The position numbers and the translations under genes were made by a program. DNA of 53,291 nucleotides. It comes from UBA9926 sp913052075. Lineage in GTDB: Bacteria > Pseudomonadota > Gammaproteobacteria > Pseudomonadales > Azotimanducaceae. Location: NCBI GenBank assembly GCA_913052075.1, contig CAJXDD010000002.1, positions 1-53,291 on the forward strand, written 5' to 3'. Under the pieces are notes generated by a model. It worked only from the letters and a program-made list of their open reading frames with translations. It had not been told where the DNA came from and did not search any database. This document shows, in pieces, positions 9,331 through 18,771 of this stretch (position 1 is its first letter; each line of letters opens with the position of its first letter).

Positions 9331-10212
9331 TCAGGTCTCCTGTTGCTTCGCGTGCCAGCGCTGCTGCCAGATGATCGCGGCAAGGATGACAATCAAGCCA
9401 GCGTAGGTCGTGAAATGAATCGACTCACCTAAAATCCAACCGATAAGCTGCAAAGAAATAAAGGGCGACAGAAAAATCAGGTTACTGACCTTCGCTGTGT
9501 TATCGGTGGCTTTGAGGGCGAGCGACCAGCAATAAAACGCTAGCGACATCTCAAAAAGGCCAATGTAAATGCCCCCAGCAAAGCCCGTGATTGGCGGCCA
9601 AGCGCCATCATTCAGCCACCACAACACGCCAATCACCGGCGTTGCCAGTAAGAAATTAAGCGTCATACCAACAAGTGGCGGCCGGTCGTCCATGACGTTC
9701 AAGGTCCAGTACCCTGCCCAAATCACTGTTGAGCCAACCGCCAAAAAGACACCCCACCAATCCGCCGAATCGATGAAGTTCCATTGCCCTTGGCTAACAA
9801 TGATCAGTACGCCAATAAAGCCGATGCCAGCCGCGGCGTAATCGACCCACCTGACGGGTTGTTTCAAAATGAGCCCGGCCATGAGCGCGAGCACAATGGT
9901 CCAAGTGATATTAATTGGCTGAGCGAGCTGCGCTGGCAGGCGATCGTACGCCTCAAATAGAACCAAATAGTAGGCCACCGGATTTAATAGCGCTGCGAGC
10001 AAGGTAAGTCCAGGCGTTCTCCTGAATGCCGGATATAAGGCGCCAACCTCCCCCCTCGCGGCACAAATCACTAATAGCGTGAAGCTCGAGACGAGCGTCG
10101 ATACCCAAAGGGTTTGTAAGACGGTTGCCACGTGGAGCGTCAGCTTGAACGCCGTCGCCACGGTTGCCCACATAAGGAGCGTTAAGCCAGCATAAAAATA
10201 AGCTTTTGGCAT
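9331..10212 (-). CDS. EamA-type DMT superfamily transporter
   Basis: 293 aa with about ten hydrophobic segments arranged as two homologous EamA halves, split near residue 145 (VLIIVSQGQWNF). Typical signatures include YAGLTLLMWATVATAFKL at the N-terminus and PVAYYLVLFEAYDRLPAQLA in the first half. Family members are inner-membrane exporters or importers of amino acids, metabolites and drugs; the substrate cannot be predicted. It starts at an ATG 65 bp upstream of which no obvious partner lies, and it ends 64 bp before the Lon-like gene start on the same strand, so the pair may share transcripts. Confidence 0.85.
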   Translation of the reverse strand: MPKAYFYAGLTLLMWATVATAFKLTLHVATVLQTLWVSTLVSSFTLLVICAARGEVGALYPAFRRTPGLTLLAALLNPVAYYLVLFEAYDRLPAQLAQPINITWTIVLALMAGLILKQPVRWVDYAAAGIGFIGVLIIVSQGQWNFIDSADWWGVFLAVGSTVIWAGYWTLNVMDDRPPLVGMTLNFLLATPVIGVLWWLNDGAWPPITGFAGGIYIGLFEMSLAFYCWSLALKATDNTAKVSNLIFLSPFISLQLIGWILGESIHFTTYAGLIVILAAIIWQQRWHAKQQET

Positions 10213-10407
10213 AGGGTCGGCGACTCAGTGGCTGCGCCGCTATGGCGCTAGTTAGAACCTACCACCTGGGTCTCGCTGGCAGATAGGCGAAGGGCTTGGG
10301 CTTGCATAAATAAGCAGACGCGCACAAATAAAGTGGAATTAACCCTCAAGCGGGCAGCTTGACAATCGTTTCACATCACAAACGTGCGCTACCTCGTGTA
10401 GCAGCCT

Positions 10408-10443
10408 ATGAGGCTCTCAGTATTTCGAAACTGAGGACCTCAT
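10408..10443. terminator. Imperfect 36-bp inverted repeat downstream of qmcA-like gene
   Basis: ATGAGG and CCTCAT, then CTCAGT and ACTGAG, pair around an 8-nt loop (ATTTCGAA) with a 2x2 mismatch between the two stems. It lies 13 bp past the stop of the leftward stomatin-like gene, so a terminator or 3'-end protection hairpin is the likely role. There is no strong U-tract. Confidence 0.45.
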
Positions 10444-10455
10444 ATGATGAGTGAC

Positions 10456-11394
10456 TTAAACTTCGGAGCCCTTATTATCTCCGCTGCTCACCGCTTGCAT
10501 GGCGGACGTTACGGTGGCCACAAAGCCGCCAATGTTCCCCACTTCCTGCGGCAAAATCAGGGTGTTGGTCTCTTTTGCGAGGTTACCGAACTGGGTGACG
10601 TACTGCTCGGCAACCCGAAGGTTCACCGCTTCCATTCCACCAGGCTCGTTAATGGCACTGGCGATCGTCCGAATCCCTTCTGCAGTTGCGGAGGCAAGCA
10701 GCTCAATTTCTTTCGCCTTACCTTCCGCTTCATTGACCTGCTTGAGCTTTTGCGCCTCAGAGATGTTGACGATCTCCTGACGCTCACCTTCCGACACGTT
10801 AATTCGCGCTTGCCTATCCCCTTCGGACTCAGCAACTACTGCACGCCGCTCTCGTTCCGCTCGCATTTGCTTCTCGAGTGCATCTCGAACTGTTGTGGGA
10901 GGATTAATATCTTTTATTTCGTATCGAAGTACTTTGACGCCCCAAGGGTTTGACGCTTTGTCCACAGCCTCTACCACTCGCGCATTGATCGTCTCTCGCT
11001 CTTCGAACGTTCGATCAAGCTCAATTCGTCCGATTTCTGAACGAAGCGTCGTTTGAGCCAACTGTGAGGAAGCGTAGCGATAATCCTGAATACCATAGCT
11101 CGCAGCCTGTGCATCCTGAACCTGGAGGTACAAAATGCCATCGATTTCTACTGCGATATTGTCTTTGGTAATACAGCTCTGGGAAGGAACGTCGATAGTC
11201 TGTTCTTTCAGCGTGTGCTTGTATGCCACTTTATCAATAAAGGGAATCAGGATGTGGAATCCTGCCTCTAGCGACTTATAGAACTTCCCCAAGCGCTCCA
11301 CCACGAACACTTCCCGCTGGGGAACCACCCGCACCGTTTGGAAAAATACCCATCCAACAAAGACTGCAATTAAGGCCCAAGTCAACCACTCCAT
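10456..11394 (-). CDS. qmcA: Stomatin-like SPFH/band-7 membrane protein (QmcA family)
   Basis: 312 aa. One N-terminal membrane helix (residues about 4-22) is followed by the SPFH domain (VVPQREVFVVERLGKFYKSL, then IDVPSQSCITKDNIAVEIDG). A long charged coiled coil (MRAERERRAVVAESEGDRQA) comes next, then a small-residue-rich tail. Such proteins form large cage-like oligomers in the inner membrane and modulate quality-control proteases. Its ATG overlaps the stop of the upstream nfeD gene by one base (TAATG) and uses a GGAGG site inside the nfeD end, so the two are translationally coupled. The nfeD-stomatin pair is a conserved operon in bacteria and archaea, which supports both calls. Confidence 0.92.
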   Translation of the reverse strand: MEWLTWALIAVFVGWVFFQTVRVVPQREVFVVERLGKFYKSLEAGFHILIPFIDKVAYKHTLKEQTIDVPSQSCITKDNIAVEIDGILYLQVQDAQAASYGIQDYRYASSQLAQTTLRSEIGRIELDRTFEERETINARVVEAVDKASNPWGVKVLRYEIKDINPPTTVRDALEKQMRAERERRAVVAESEGDRQARINVSEGERQEIVNISEAQKLKQVNEAEGKAKEIELLASATAEGIRTIASAINEPGGMEAVNLRVAEQYVTQFGNLAKETNTLILPQEVGNIGGFVATVTSAMQAVSSGDNKGSEV

Positions 11395-12536
11395 TATTTC
11401 ACCTCCACTTCAAGTACATTACTGTTCACGCCGCTAATCACGAGCGCTTGACCGGATTCGATCACTTCGAAATCGCCACTCGCCTGCCAATTCGAACCTC
11501 TAAACTCAACAACACCTCGACCCTTGCTCGACTCATCAAACCCAGAGACATAATCCACCCGCTGGCCGACCATTCCCTCCTCAAGCTCGGAGGAGCCTTG
11601 CTCGGCCGTTGAATCGCCGGTGAAGGTTTTTTTGAATCGCCACCTAAAGGCAAATAGTAATATCAGCGACAGCGCAGTGAAGAGCCCAAATTGATACCCC
11701 TCTGCCGTCGGGAAACCGAGGTAAATAGCCAGCGCCGTAAACAGCGCGCCCGCTCCAAAAAACATGGCAATAAAGCCAGGGGCAATAATTTCAAACACCA
11801 GCAGACCAATGCCTGCATAGACCCACCACAAGAATTCAGGTTGACCTGCCCCTGCCTCGCCCTCAACGGTCTCTGCCTCGCCAAGGTCTAACCTAATGGA
11901 GTCACCCGCCAATACAACCGTGCGGCCATCCAACCTCTTCAGCAGCTCAGATTGATTGGGCGCAATCAGGTCAATGACCCCTAATTCAAGCGCCTCATCG
12001 GCCGTGATGTTTTTCGAATCCACAACCGCTGATTCGAGCCACTCCGCGTTACGGTCACGCAATTGTGCCAGCGAGCGCATTTGCGCAGCGGCATCGTTGA
12101 TGAGCTTATCTTTCAGATCAGGATCTGGGTCGCCAAAGGTCAACATGATAGGTTTGGCAGAGCCAACGTTGGTCGCCGGCGACATGGCTGCAATGTGACA
12201 AGCACTCAAAATAAAGGTTCCCGCGCTGCCGGCTCTAGCCCCAGCCGGTGCAACATAGCCCACCACAGGGACCGGAGAATCCAAGATAGCCTGAACCAGC
12301 CGGCGGGTCGGCTCGATATAACCTCCAGGAGTGTCGATTTTCAGGATGAACAGATGGCTGGAAGTCGCCTCAGCGTTCTCCAAGTCCTTGATTACTTGAT
12401 CCACGCTGCCATTATTAACCTCGCCTTTTAGGCTACTGACCATGACACTATCCGCACCCGCCCCAAAAGAGGCGAATATGGTGGTTGCAAAAAGAAGGAA
12501 AAGCCGCAAACAGTCGGTCAAAATGGGCCGAATCAA
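11394..12536 (-). CDS. nfeD: NfeD-family membrane serine protease (ClpP-like plus OB-fold domain)
   Basis: 380 aa, apparently starting at TTG 12536 with GAGGA upstream; no better ATG precedes the signal sequence (LFLLFATTIFASFGAGADS). The periplasmic ClpP-class protease domain spans about residues 30-215, with FILKIDTPGGYI and the catalytic-serine segment AGARAGSAGTFI. In characterised NfeD long forms a serine-lysine dyad cleaves the hydrophobic tail of stomatin. Four hydrophobic helices (about 235-310) follow, then a C-terminal soluble OB-fold domain (GRGVVEFRGSNWQA). It is the long-form partner of the downstream SPFH gene and likely regulates membrane protein quality control. The exact Lys of the dyad was not assigned. 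Confidence 0.92.
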   Translation of the reverse strand: MIRPILTDCLRLFLLFATTIFASFGAGADSVMVSSLKGEVNNGSVDQVIKDLENAEATSSHLFILKIDTPGGYIEPTRRLVQAILDSPVPVVGYVAPAGARAGSAGTFILSACHIAAMSPATNVGSAKPIMLTFGDPDPDLKDKLINDAAAQMRSLAQLRDRNAEWLESAVVDSKNITADEALELGVIDLIAPNQSELLKRLDGRTVVLAGDSIRLDLGEAETVEGEAGAGQPEFLWWVYAGIGLLVFEIIAPGFIAMFFGAGALFTALAIYLGFPTAEGYQFGLFTALSLILLFAFRWRFKKTFTGDSTAEQGSSELEEGMVGQRVDYVSGFDESSKGRGVVEFRGSNWQASGDFEVIESGQALVISGVNSNVLEVEVK

Positions 12537-12856
12537 AAGAACGTCCTCGTGGGATACTCGTCAACATTCAAGCCGATTCCCGTTAAAAAATCTACAAAAT
12601 GATAGGAATTAGCTTGTAACCAAACGATATACGCTAACTTGAGCGGGCAATCATGGTCACATATAACGAAAGCCGAATATCGGTTTGCACCCAAAAGTGA
12701 TCGATGGCGGTCGAATTTTGAAAGCTCGACCAGCATTGACTCTTATGCATGGGTTTATCGATATATCGTTTCGTCGAGTAATCAGCTCGAGGGTTGTCGA
12801 CTCATCGACTTAACTGTTCATCGGAGAGTAATCGATAAGTTGGTAAGCTATCGCGA
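12537..12856. other. Divergent intergenic region between nfeD and the transglycosylase gene
   Basis: 320 bp that must carry outward promoters for nfeD (left) and the MltC-like gene (right). A CGATATATCG palindrome and several TCGA-rich short repeats occur around 12755-12835. A 67-codon leftward frame here has no ribosome site and unremarkable composition, so I do not call it. No operator could be assigned. Confidence 0.45.
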
Positions 12857-14011
12857 ATGAACAACCCGAAGCCAATCGTAATAACCCTGCGCTCTAGACT
12901 CTTCGGCAGACTAAGTCCGCTGACTGGTAGAGGCAGAACCCTTTGGCTTAAACCCTCTACACGAGATAGGTTGTGGCCCGGTTCCTGGGCAAAGCGGCTC
13001 ACCTTCCTCGGCTTAATGCTCTTTCCTGTACTGCCTAGCATTGCCGCCGACTATCGAGATTACCCTGACGATGTGCGCCTGCTACTCGAGGAATATGCGG
13101 GCGCATCTGACCAAGGCGGATCCCTCATTCCCTCTGTCTATGCTTTTCGCAGCTCTCAAACGGAGCGCGTACTGATCGATTTCGATCGGGGCCTGATCGT
13201 GGTATCCGCCCAATCCATTAGCCTGCTGCTAAAAGACATCCAGGACGTCCTCCTCACTCAGATCGACCCTAACGTGATCGACGCAGGCACTGCTAACGAT
13301 TTGGGTTTGCAGGGGAAAAGTGGAAAACCCTTCCTCTATGGCCAGGTGCACGACCATAACGGTCAGCCTATCGATACTAAGCAAAAAGCCGAAGCCTTCG
13401 CCTTTCACCTCTTTGACACCGCGCTGAGTCAACGCGGAGACTTCGCCGTGCGGATCCCTATGATTCGCCAGCACAAGAGCGTCGCAGGCAACAAATACGA
13501 GCAGTGGGTTCGCGCGGCGAGCAGCAAACATCGAATTAGGTCATCGCTCATCATGGCCATTATGGAAACGGAGAGTTCCTTCAACCCAATGGCAAGGTCC
13601 CGCTCAGATGCTCTGGGGTTGATGCAGATTAAGGCCAATACAGCCGGCCGCGATTACTTCTCTTTCATCGCGGGCTATAAAAACACACCCACTTCCGCGT
13701 ATCTTTATGACCCACAGAACAACATTGAAGTCGGCACGGGATACTTAGCGATCCTGGCTGACCGCTACCTTCGGGGTATCTACCACCCACTTAAACTCGA
13801 ATACGCGATGATTTCGAGCTACAACGGAGGTGCCGGGAACCTTTGGAAGAGTCTGGACCCTGCAGGCAACAAACAGCGTGCGGTAGATCGAGTCAACAAA
13901 ATGACTCCAGAGGAGTTCTACTGGTTTCTGACTAACCGGCATAACCGAGAAGAAACGCGAAATTACGTGAAAAAAGTCACCTCTAGAATGCCCAAGTACG
14001 TCAATATCTAG
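12857..14011 (+). CDS. MltC-like lytic murein transglycosylase (GH23)
   Basis: 384 aa from the first ATG. A hydrophobic signal-type segment ends PVLPSIAADY near residue 60, preceded by an unusually long basic stretch, so a TTG at 12971 (just before WPGSWAKRL) is a plausible alternative start. There is no lipobox, unlike E. coli MltC. The middle region (about 65-215) matches the MltC N-terminal domain. The catalytic domain has Glu239 in IMETESSFNPMARS followed by DALGLMQIKANTAGRDYF and ISSYNGGAGN, the GH23 hallmarks. The enzyme cleaves peptidoglycan glycan strands, leaving 1,6-anhydro ends, in the periplasm during wall remodelling. It stands alone, converging on the VOC gene. Confidence 0.88.
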   Translation: MNNPKPIVITLRSRLFGRLSPLTGRGRTLWLKPSTRDRLWPGSWAKRLTFLGLMLFPVLPSIAADYRDYPDDVRLLLEEYAGASDQGGSLIPSVYAFRSSQTERVLIDFDRGLIVVSAQSISLLLKDIQDVLLTQIDPNVIDAGTANDLGLQGKSGKPFLYGQVHDHNGQPIDTKQKAEAFAFHLFDTALSQRGDFAVRIPMIRQHKSVAGNKYEQWVRAASSKHRIRSSLIMAIMETESSFNPMARSRSDALGLMQIKANTAGRDYFSFIAGYKNTPTSAYLYDPQNNIEVGTGYLAILADRYLRGIYHPLKLEYAMISSYNGGAGNLWKSLDPAGNKQRAVDRVNKMTPEEFYWFLTNRHNREETRNYVKKVTSRMPKYVNI

Positions 14012-14059
14012 GTGCTGCCTTCTGCACCCGAGAGGGGAATGAACAGCCGAGTTGGTCTT

Positions 14060-14416
14060 TTATTGAGCGATCGGCTGGTTGAGTTCTAAAAGATTTCCAG
14101 ACGGGTCATTAAAGAAGCATTGTCTGCAGACGCCAGTCATTTCCCTCGGGTCTGAAACTGTCACCCCGGCAGCAATTAAATGCGCACGAGCTGCATCAAT
14201 GTCTGCCACCTGAAACGCAAAGTGCTGTCCTTTAGGCGCCTCAAAGGCTGGCACCTCCAAGAGATGTAATTCTTGCGCACCGATCCTGAGCCAAGCCCCC
14301 TTGAAGCCAAGATCGGGTCTCGACATCTCCTCAAACCCCAACACAGACACGTAAAACTCTCGATCGCGGTCAGCATCAGCGCAATTGAGCGAGATGTGGT
14401 GTACGGCACTGAACAT
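14060..14416 (-). CDS. VOC (glyoxalase/dioxygenase-fold) family protein
   Basis: 118 aa, a single vicinal-oxygen-chelate domain. It opens FSAVHHISLNCADADRDREF with a His in the first strand, continues YVSVLGFEEMSRPDLG, has an ELHLLEV strand, a second half HFAFQVADIDAARAHLIAAG, and ends FFNDPSGNLLELNQP with the terminal Glu typical of metal ligands. Such proteins are metal-dependent isomerases, lyases or resistance proteins. The sequence is too generic to give a substrate. The ATG has GAGGA upstream. It converges on the transglycosylase gene. Confidence 0.85.
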   Translation of the reverse strand: MFSAVHHISLNCADADRDREFYVSVLGFEEMSRPDLGFKGAWLRIGAQELHLLEVPAFEAPKGQHFAFQVADIDAARAHLIAAGVTVSDPREMTGVCRQCFFNDPSGNLLELNQPIAQ

Positions 14417-14550
14417 GGTTGGTCCTCTTTCTTAATCGTGACCCCATTGAGACGCTTGCATTGAAACACAGCGCGCCACGCCTATTCGTTTCGAGTATGC
14501 GAGTGTACGAGCCAAGCACCTAACGACGCCATCTGCCGTGCGACCTTACG

Positions 14551-16251
14551 CTAGCCTCGAGCGAACTCCCGAATGACCTCTCCCGGACGAACGCCGGTGT
14601 GCTGGCAATTTTCAACCACGACATTGCCTGCGACCAAGGTTGCTGTATAGCCCTGACTCTTCACGACGAAGCGACCACCGCCGTGAGGGAAGTCGTTCAC
14701 GTACTCAGGCTGTTGCGAACAAAGGTTCTCATAATCGATGACGTTAATGTCGGCCATCATGCCCTCCTTCAGAACGCCGCGGTCCTTTAATCCCAGAATA
14801 TCTGCGGATTTTTGGGTAATCCTGTGGATAGCGTCCTCCAGCGTATACACACCGTGTTTGCGCGTTAGTTCACTGAGTAAAATAGTCGGGGAATCGGTAT
14901 CCGTGAAAAACCCAACGTGGGCGCCAGCATCTCCGAGCATCGGCACGATGTTGGGTAACCGCATGTATTCCCATTGATTCTCAAGCGCTCCGCCAAACAT
15001 CCAGAAATTGAAGAATTCGCGGCCTTCAGATGCGATCAGGCGATCCACATAGATCTCAACAGGGTCTGCGCCCGCCTCATCGGCTAACTGCTGCAAGCTC
15101 GCCTTGCGTTCAAAATCGAGGTTTGGCCTCGCGTTTACGCCGAACGGATGCAGCATAGGTGCGAGCTGCTTCATGCTGCCAGCAGCGATGCCCTCATCGA
15201 TCAGGGTTTGTCGCATTTCAGGCTTGCTCATGGCCTCAACCCGCGCACCAATAGTTGGCAAAGCCATTAAGTCTCGCCAGGCCTTCGATTCCTTCGTGAA
15301 CGGAGATAACTGCGCGAGCCCAAAAAACGCCCCGCTTGGTCGGGTATGACAAATACCTGCTACCCGTCTGCCTTTTGCGTCTTGCTTAGCGAAGAAGTCG
15401 GCCCAGCGACTGACTCCGCCATCGCCCTGAGGACTAGCACCGCCAGAGAAGATGACCTGACAGCCTAAATCTGCGCCCTGCTCAAACATTTCGATTTCTG
15501 TGTCAAATCGGGTTTGGAAGTCATTCGCCGATTGGAAAATGGCGCCCGTACCGCCAGCCCGGATAACCGCTTCCTGAATGGCTCGTGTTTCCCTCAGATC
15601 AGCCCAAGTACCGGGGGTGCAGCGGCCATCGGGTACCGTGTGCGGTAAAAAGCGAGAGGTTGAAAAGCCAACCGCCCCCTCGGCGACCGACTCTTCAACC
15701 AGTTTAACGATATGAGCGAGCTCTCGATCATCGGCCTGCACACCCTCGTCCATCGACTTATCGCCCATGGCCTCAAATCGAATGGATGAGTGCCCTGCCA
15801 ACCCAACGATATTGAGTGCGGGCTTCATGGCTTGAATTGAATCAAGGTAACCGCCGTAGCTGGTCCAATCCCATGGCAGACCATCTAAAATCGCTTCAGC
15901 GGCAATGTCCTCCACCGACTCCATGAGTTTGGCCATATAAGCGCGGTTTTCCTCAGAAACAGGTGCAAAACCAACACCGCAGTTGCCGATTAGTGCCGTA
16001 GTTACGCCATGATAGGAGCTGGAGGTGAGCTCTGGGTCCCAGCCAATTTGTGCGTCAAGATGGGTATGTAGATCGACGAACCCTGGCGTTACGACATGGC
16101 CAGTCGCATCGATGATCTGCGCCGTTGCAGATCCTGCTAGATCGCCGATGGCCGCAATCTTCCCATCAACAATGCCCACATCTGCTTTTCGGGCAGCCGC
16201 CCCAGTTCCATCAACAACCTCCCCACCCTGAATCAACGTATCAAATGCCAT
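14551..16251 (-). CDS. Amidohydrolase family protein, N-acyl-D-amino-acid deacylase type
   Basis: 566 aa, cytoplasmic, with a strong AAGGAGG ribosome site before the ATG. The composite beta-sandwich plus TIM-barrel organisation of amidohydrolases is clear: LIQGGEVVDGTGAAARKADV at the N-terminus, the metal-binding GFVDLHTHLDAQ near residue 60, and GVTTALIGNCGVGFAPV, as in D-aminoacylases. A late GDAGAHVGFFTDTDSP carries the conserved Asp/His region, and the C-terminus holds GVLKEGMMADINVIDYENL. Family members hydrolyse N-acyl-D-amino acids, dihydropyrimidines or related cyclic amides. Substrate is not predictable. It is 372 bp downstream of the molybdopterin enzyme gene on the same strand, but the gap looks like a separate promoter region. 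Confidence 0.88.
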   Translation of the reverse strand: MAFDTLIQGGEVVDGTGAAARKADVGIVDGKIAAIGDLAGSATAQIIDATGHVVTPGFVDLHTHLDAQIGWDPELTSSSYHGVTTALIGNCGVGFAPVSEENRAYMAKLMESVEDIAAEAILDGLPWDWTSYGGYLDSIQAMKPALNIVGLAGHSSIRFEAMGDKSMDEGVQADDRELAHIVKLVEESVAEGAVGFSTSRFLPHTVPDGRCTPGTWADLRETRAIQEAVIRAGGTGAIFQSANDFQTRFDTEIEMFEQGADLGCQVIFSGGASPQGDGGVSRWADFFAKQDAKGRRVAGICHTRPSGAFFGLAQLSPFTKESKAWRDLMALPTIGARVEAMSKPEMRQTLIDEGIAAGSMKQLAPMLHPFGVNARPNLDFERKASLQQLADEAGADPVEIYVDRLIASEGREFFNFWMFGGALENQWEYMRLPNIVPMLGDAGAHVGFFTDTDSPTILLSELTRKHGVYTLEDAIHRITQKSADILGLKDRGVLKEGMMADINVIDYENLCSQQPEYVNDFPHGGGRFVVKSQGYTATLVAGNVVVENCQHTGVRPGEVIREFARG

Positions 16252-16623
16252 TATCGCCTCCTTGTTATTCCTATCCTGTCTCTGTTCGCTCTCTGCCCTA
16301 GCTTCGATCTTTTTTTTTGATGAGCACTGTCACTAATTGCATTCTTTCGGCCAGACCGATCCGATCAATCCGCTCAAGCCTATCGTTCCTTTTGTTCCTC
16401 TAGGAAATGCGGCAATTGTAGGCCTCCTCGCTTTCCTAGAGGTCTACAACAACCGGGCAACCATTATTCTATAAAATATCTAGATTACCTTTATAAGTAT
16501 TTTTTTTTATATAAGTATCTGTTTTTATTTTATATACTTTCCGAATTTCCACTGCCCGCAAACCTATTTCCTCACCAATCTAGAATTATCCAGACTTCCA
16601 CACACACTAATTGCCAGCCGCTG
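16252..16623. other. Intergenic region with a strongly AT-rich core
   Basis: 372 bp. From about 16455 to 16550 the sequence is almost entirely A/T, with two ATAAGTA motifs and a run of ten T (16500-16509), unlike the neighbouring coding DNA. It probably contains the promoter of the downstream amidohydrolase and may act as an UP element or silencer-protein site. No ORF. Confidence 0.5.
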
Positions 16624-18771
16624 CTACGGTCTGATCCTCACTGGAATCCCGCTGGCTTTGGGCATTCCAGTAAAGGCTTGTAACTGGGTTTCACTACTCA
16701 CTAGCAAATTGGTATTCGAGCCCACGTCTCTCACTGATGCATTCCTGTCAGGTGCAGCGCCCCAACTGTGATGCATGGCAATCACGCCACGTTTGATTCG
16801 GTCCGTCGCCCTTACAACCGCGGGTATCGCGCCAAATGCAGACTCAACGACCACCTCACTGTCATCGTCAATGCCTAACTCTGCGAGATCATTGGGATGA
16901 ATCAATGCAGGGTTTGTCGTGCCTTGCTTGGCCTTAATGGCTGGCAAGTTGAGCCCAAAGGAATTCAGCACGTATTTGCTGCGGTAACCGATCAAGACAT
17001 GGGAGAAATCGCCTGATCCTTCCTCGAGGCTCGCATGGTCCGCTCGAAGCGCTTCAAATTCCTCAGCAACCCCCTCTGGGTAAAGCTGTAATCGCCCCTC
17101 CGCCCCCTCTTGGGCAGGCTGAACCTCAACCGTTTGATCTTCAAAAACATGACCGCCTGGGTTGTCTCGCAAGTAGCCAATATCGACTCGGGCGTCCTTA
17201 GTGATGGCTTGCAGTAGTTCAAATTTCGTGGGTTCCGGAGAACTTGGGAAGACGGTCTCACCCATGCGCACTTCAATATCGAGCCGTTTTGCAATCCCAG
17301 AATATAGTTCCCATTCCTCAATCACATCATGATCGGTTTGCACGACAGCTTTGCTGTACTGGCTATAAGGCTTCTCGTACCAAGCGTCTGACAAAAGGGT
17401 GACGTCCTCTCGCTCAAGCGTGAGTTTTGGCGGTAAGACGTAGTGGGCGAGGTCGGCCGTTGCCGCCATGTAGGGGTCGATGCAGACCAATAAATCCAAG
17501 GATTGCATGGCTTTCAGCGTTTTTTCTTGGTCGGGCCATGCCAGAATCGGATTACCTGCGATGACAAAGAGCGCACGAACCTGCCCCTCTCCCTCGACTA
17601 GAATTTCATCCGCCAGCTGGGAGGTAGGCATCTCGCCCTGCAAGCCGAATCGCCCAGGCGATTTAAGCTCGCCATATTCAGGCCGCACCCGGCATTGGGC
17701 GCCGCGACCCCAGGCGGTAGGCACATTGAGCGCTTGGGCGAACCGAGGGGAGGGCCTCGATAACACACCCGGGTTTGGGATTTTGTCGCCGGCACGATAG
17801 AAACGGCCGCAAATCGCATTCAGCGACCCCACAAGGTGATGTGTCAAATTCGGATGACTACTCATTTCTGGCCCAGTCCCGGTGACGGCTGCACCACGAG
17901 GGCCCGCAGCAAACGTTCTAGCGGCCTCAGCAACCAAGGTTGCGGGTATACCAGTGAGCGCTTCCACCCGATCAAGCGTGAATTCTGCGACCTCTCCCCT
18001 TAATGTCTCAAGCCCCTCGACATACTCCTGACAAAAGGCCTGGTCATGCAGATCCTCTTCCAGAACGAGGCGAATCATGCCGCCGACCAGCACCGCATCC
18101 TGACCGGGCTGCACCTGCAGAAATAAATCTGCCCTACGTGCCAATTCCGTTTCTCGAGGGTCAACGACAATTAGCTTCAGGCCTCGTTGCTTAGCTTTTC
18201 GAAGCTGCGCCGATGGACTCATCGACGGAACGCTACCGGGCGGCGCGTAATGCGACACTAGCGGGTTGTTCCCGATGATGAGCGCGACATCCGAGTCGTG
18301 GAAAAAGTGACTGCCTGCCGCCCAATAGCCCATTCTCGAGCCAACGAAAACCTTGGCGGGCTGGTCAATGGTGACACTGGTGTAATAAGAGATGGAGCCA
18401 ATGGCATCGTGCCAAGCCTTCGAATAAGCGAGCTGCGCTGAATTTTGGAATGCCACCGTGCCGTTATATGTAGCAATCGCTCGAGGCCCCGATTCCTCCA
18501 AAATCTGCGCTACTTTGGCTGCGATTTCGTCCAACGCTTGCTGGCTCGTAACTTCTTCAAATTCGCCGTGCGCATTCTTTTTTAAGGGCTTAATCAGTCG
18601 AGCGTCCTGATACATCTGTTCGACAAGCTGACGACCTTTGATGCAGGTATATCCACCATAAATGGGGTTAGACGTATCGGGCTTCACAGACTCAACCACG
18701 CCATCTTCAACCGTAGCGACCATGGCGCAATAGGCATGACAATACCTGCAAAATGTTTGGTGTTGTTCCAT
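16624..18771 (-). CDS. Molybdopterin (bis-MGD) oxidoreductase with N-terminal 4Fe-4S site
   Basis: 715 aa from the ATG at 18771, with GGAGGG just upstream; a TTG lies one codon earlier. Residues 8-43 supply a 4Fe-4S ligand set (Cys8, Cys11, Cys15, Cys43) as in NapA/FdhF-type enzymes. Molybdopterin domains follow with IGNNPLVSHYAPPGS and KLIVVDPRETELARRADLFL. A C-terminal molydop-binding domain begins around residue 600 (NPALIHPNDLAELGIDDDS). There is no Tat signal, so it is cytoplasmic. At the position where FdhF or NapA carry Sec or Cys as molybdenum ligand I see neither; the local sequence is SVTIDQPAK, so Asp could be the ligand. No electron-transfer subunit is adjacent. The substrate is unknown; annotation as a formate dehydrogenase would be over-reach. 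Confidence 0.88.
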   Translation of the reverse strand: MEQHQTFCRYCHAYCAMVATVEDGVVESVKPDTSNPIYGGYTCIKGRQLVEQMYQDARLIKPLKKNAHGEFEEVTSQQALDEIAAKVAQILEESGPRAIATYNGTVAFQNSAQLAYSKAWHDAIGSISYYTSVTIDQPAKVFVGSRMGYWAAGSHFFHDSDVALIIGNNPLVSHYAPPGSVPSMSPSAQLRKAKQRGLKLIVVDPRETELARRADLFLQVQPGQDAVLVGGMIRLVLEEDLHDQAFCQEYVEGLETLRGEVAEFTLDRVEALTGIPATLVAEAARTFAAGPRGAAVTGTGPEMSSHPNLTHHLVGSLNAICGRFYRAGDKIPNPGVLSRPSPRFAQALNVPTAWGRGAQCRVRPEYGELKSPGRFGLQGEMPTSQLADEILVEGEGQVRALFVIAGNPILAWPDQEKTLKAMQSLDLLVCIDPYMAATADLAHYVLPPKLTLEREDVTLLSDAWYEKPYSQYSKAVVQTDHDVIEEWELYSGIAKRLDIEVRMGETVFPSSPEPTKFELLQAITKDARVDIGYLRDNPGGHVFEDQTVEVQPAQEGAEGRLQLYPEGVAEEFEALRADHASLEEGSGDFSHVLIGYRSKYVLNSFGLNLPAIKAKQGTTNPALIHPNDLAELGIDDDSEVVVESAFGAIPAVVRATDRIKRGVIAMHHSWGAAPDRNASVRDVGSNTNLLVSSETQLQAFTGMPKASGIPVRIRP

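Noticed and set aside
10444..10953. 169-aa plus-strand frame opposite the qmcA-like gene
   Set aside because: The minus-strand SPFH protein is full length with clear family motifs; the opposite frame has no ribosome site or recognisable domains.
12533..12736. 67-codon leftward ORF upstream of nfeD
   Set aside because: No ribosome site, no family resemblance, and it occupies the region needed for the nfeD promoter.
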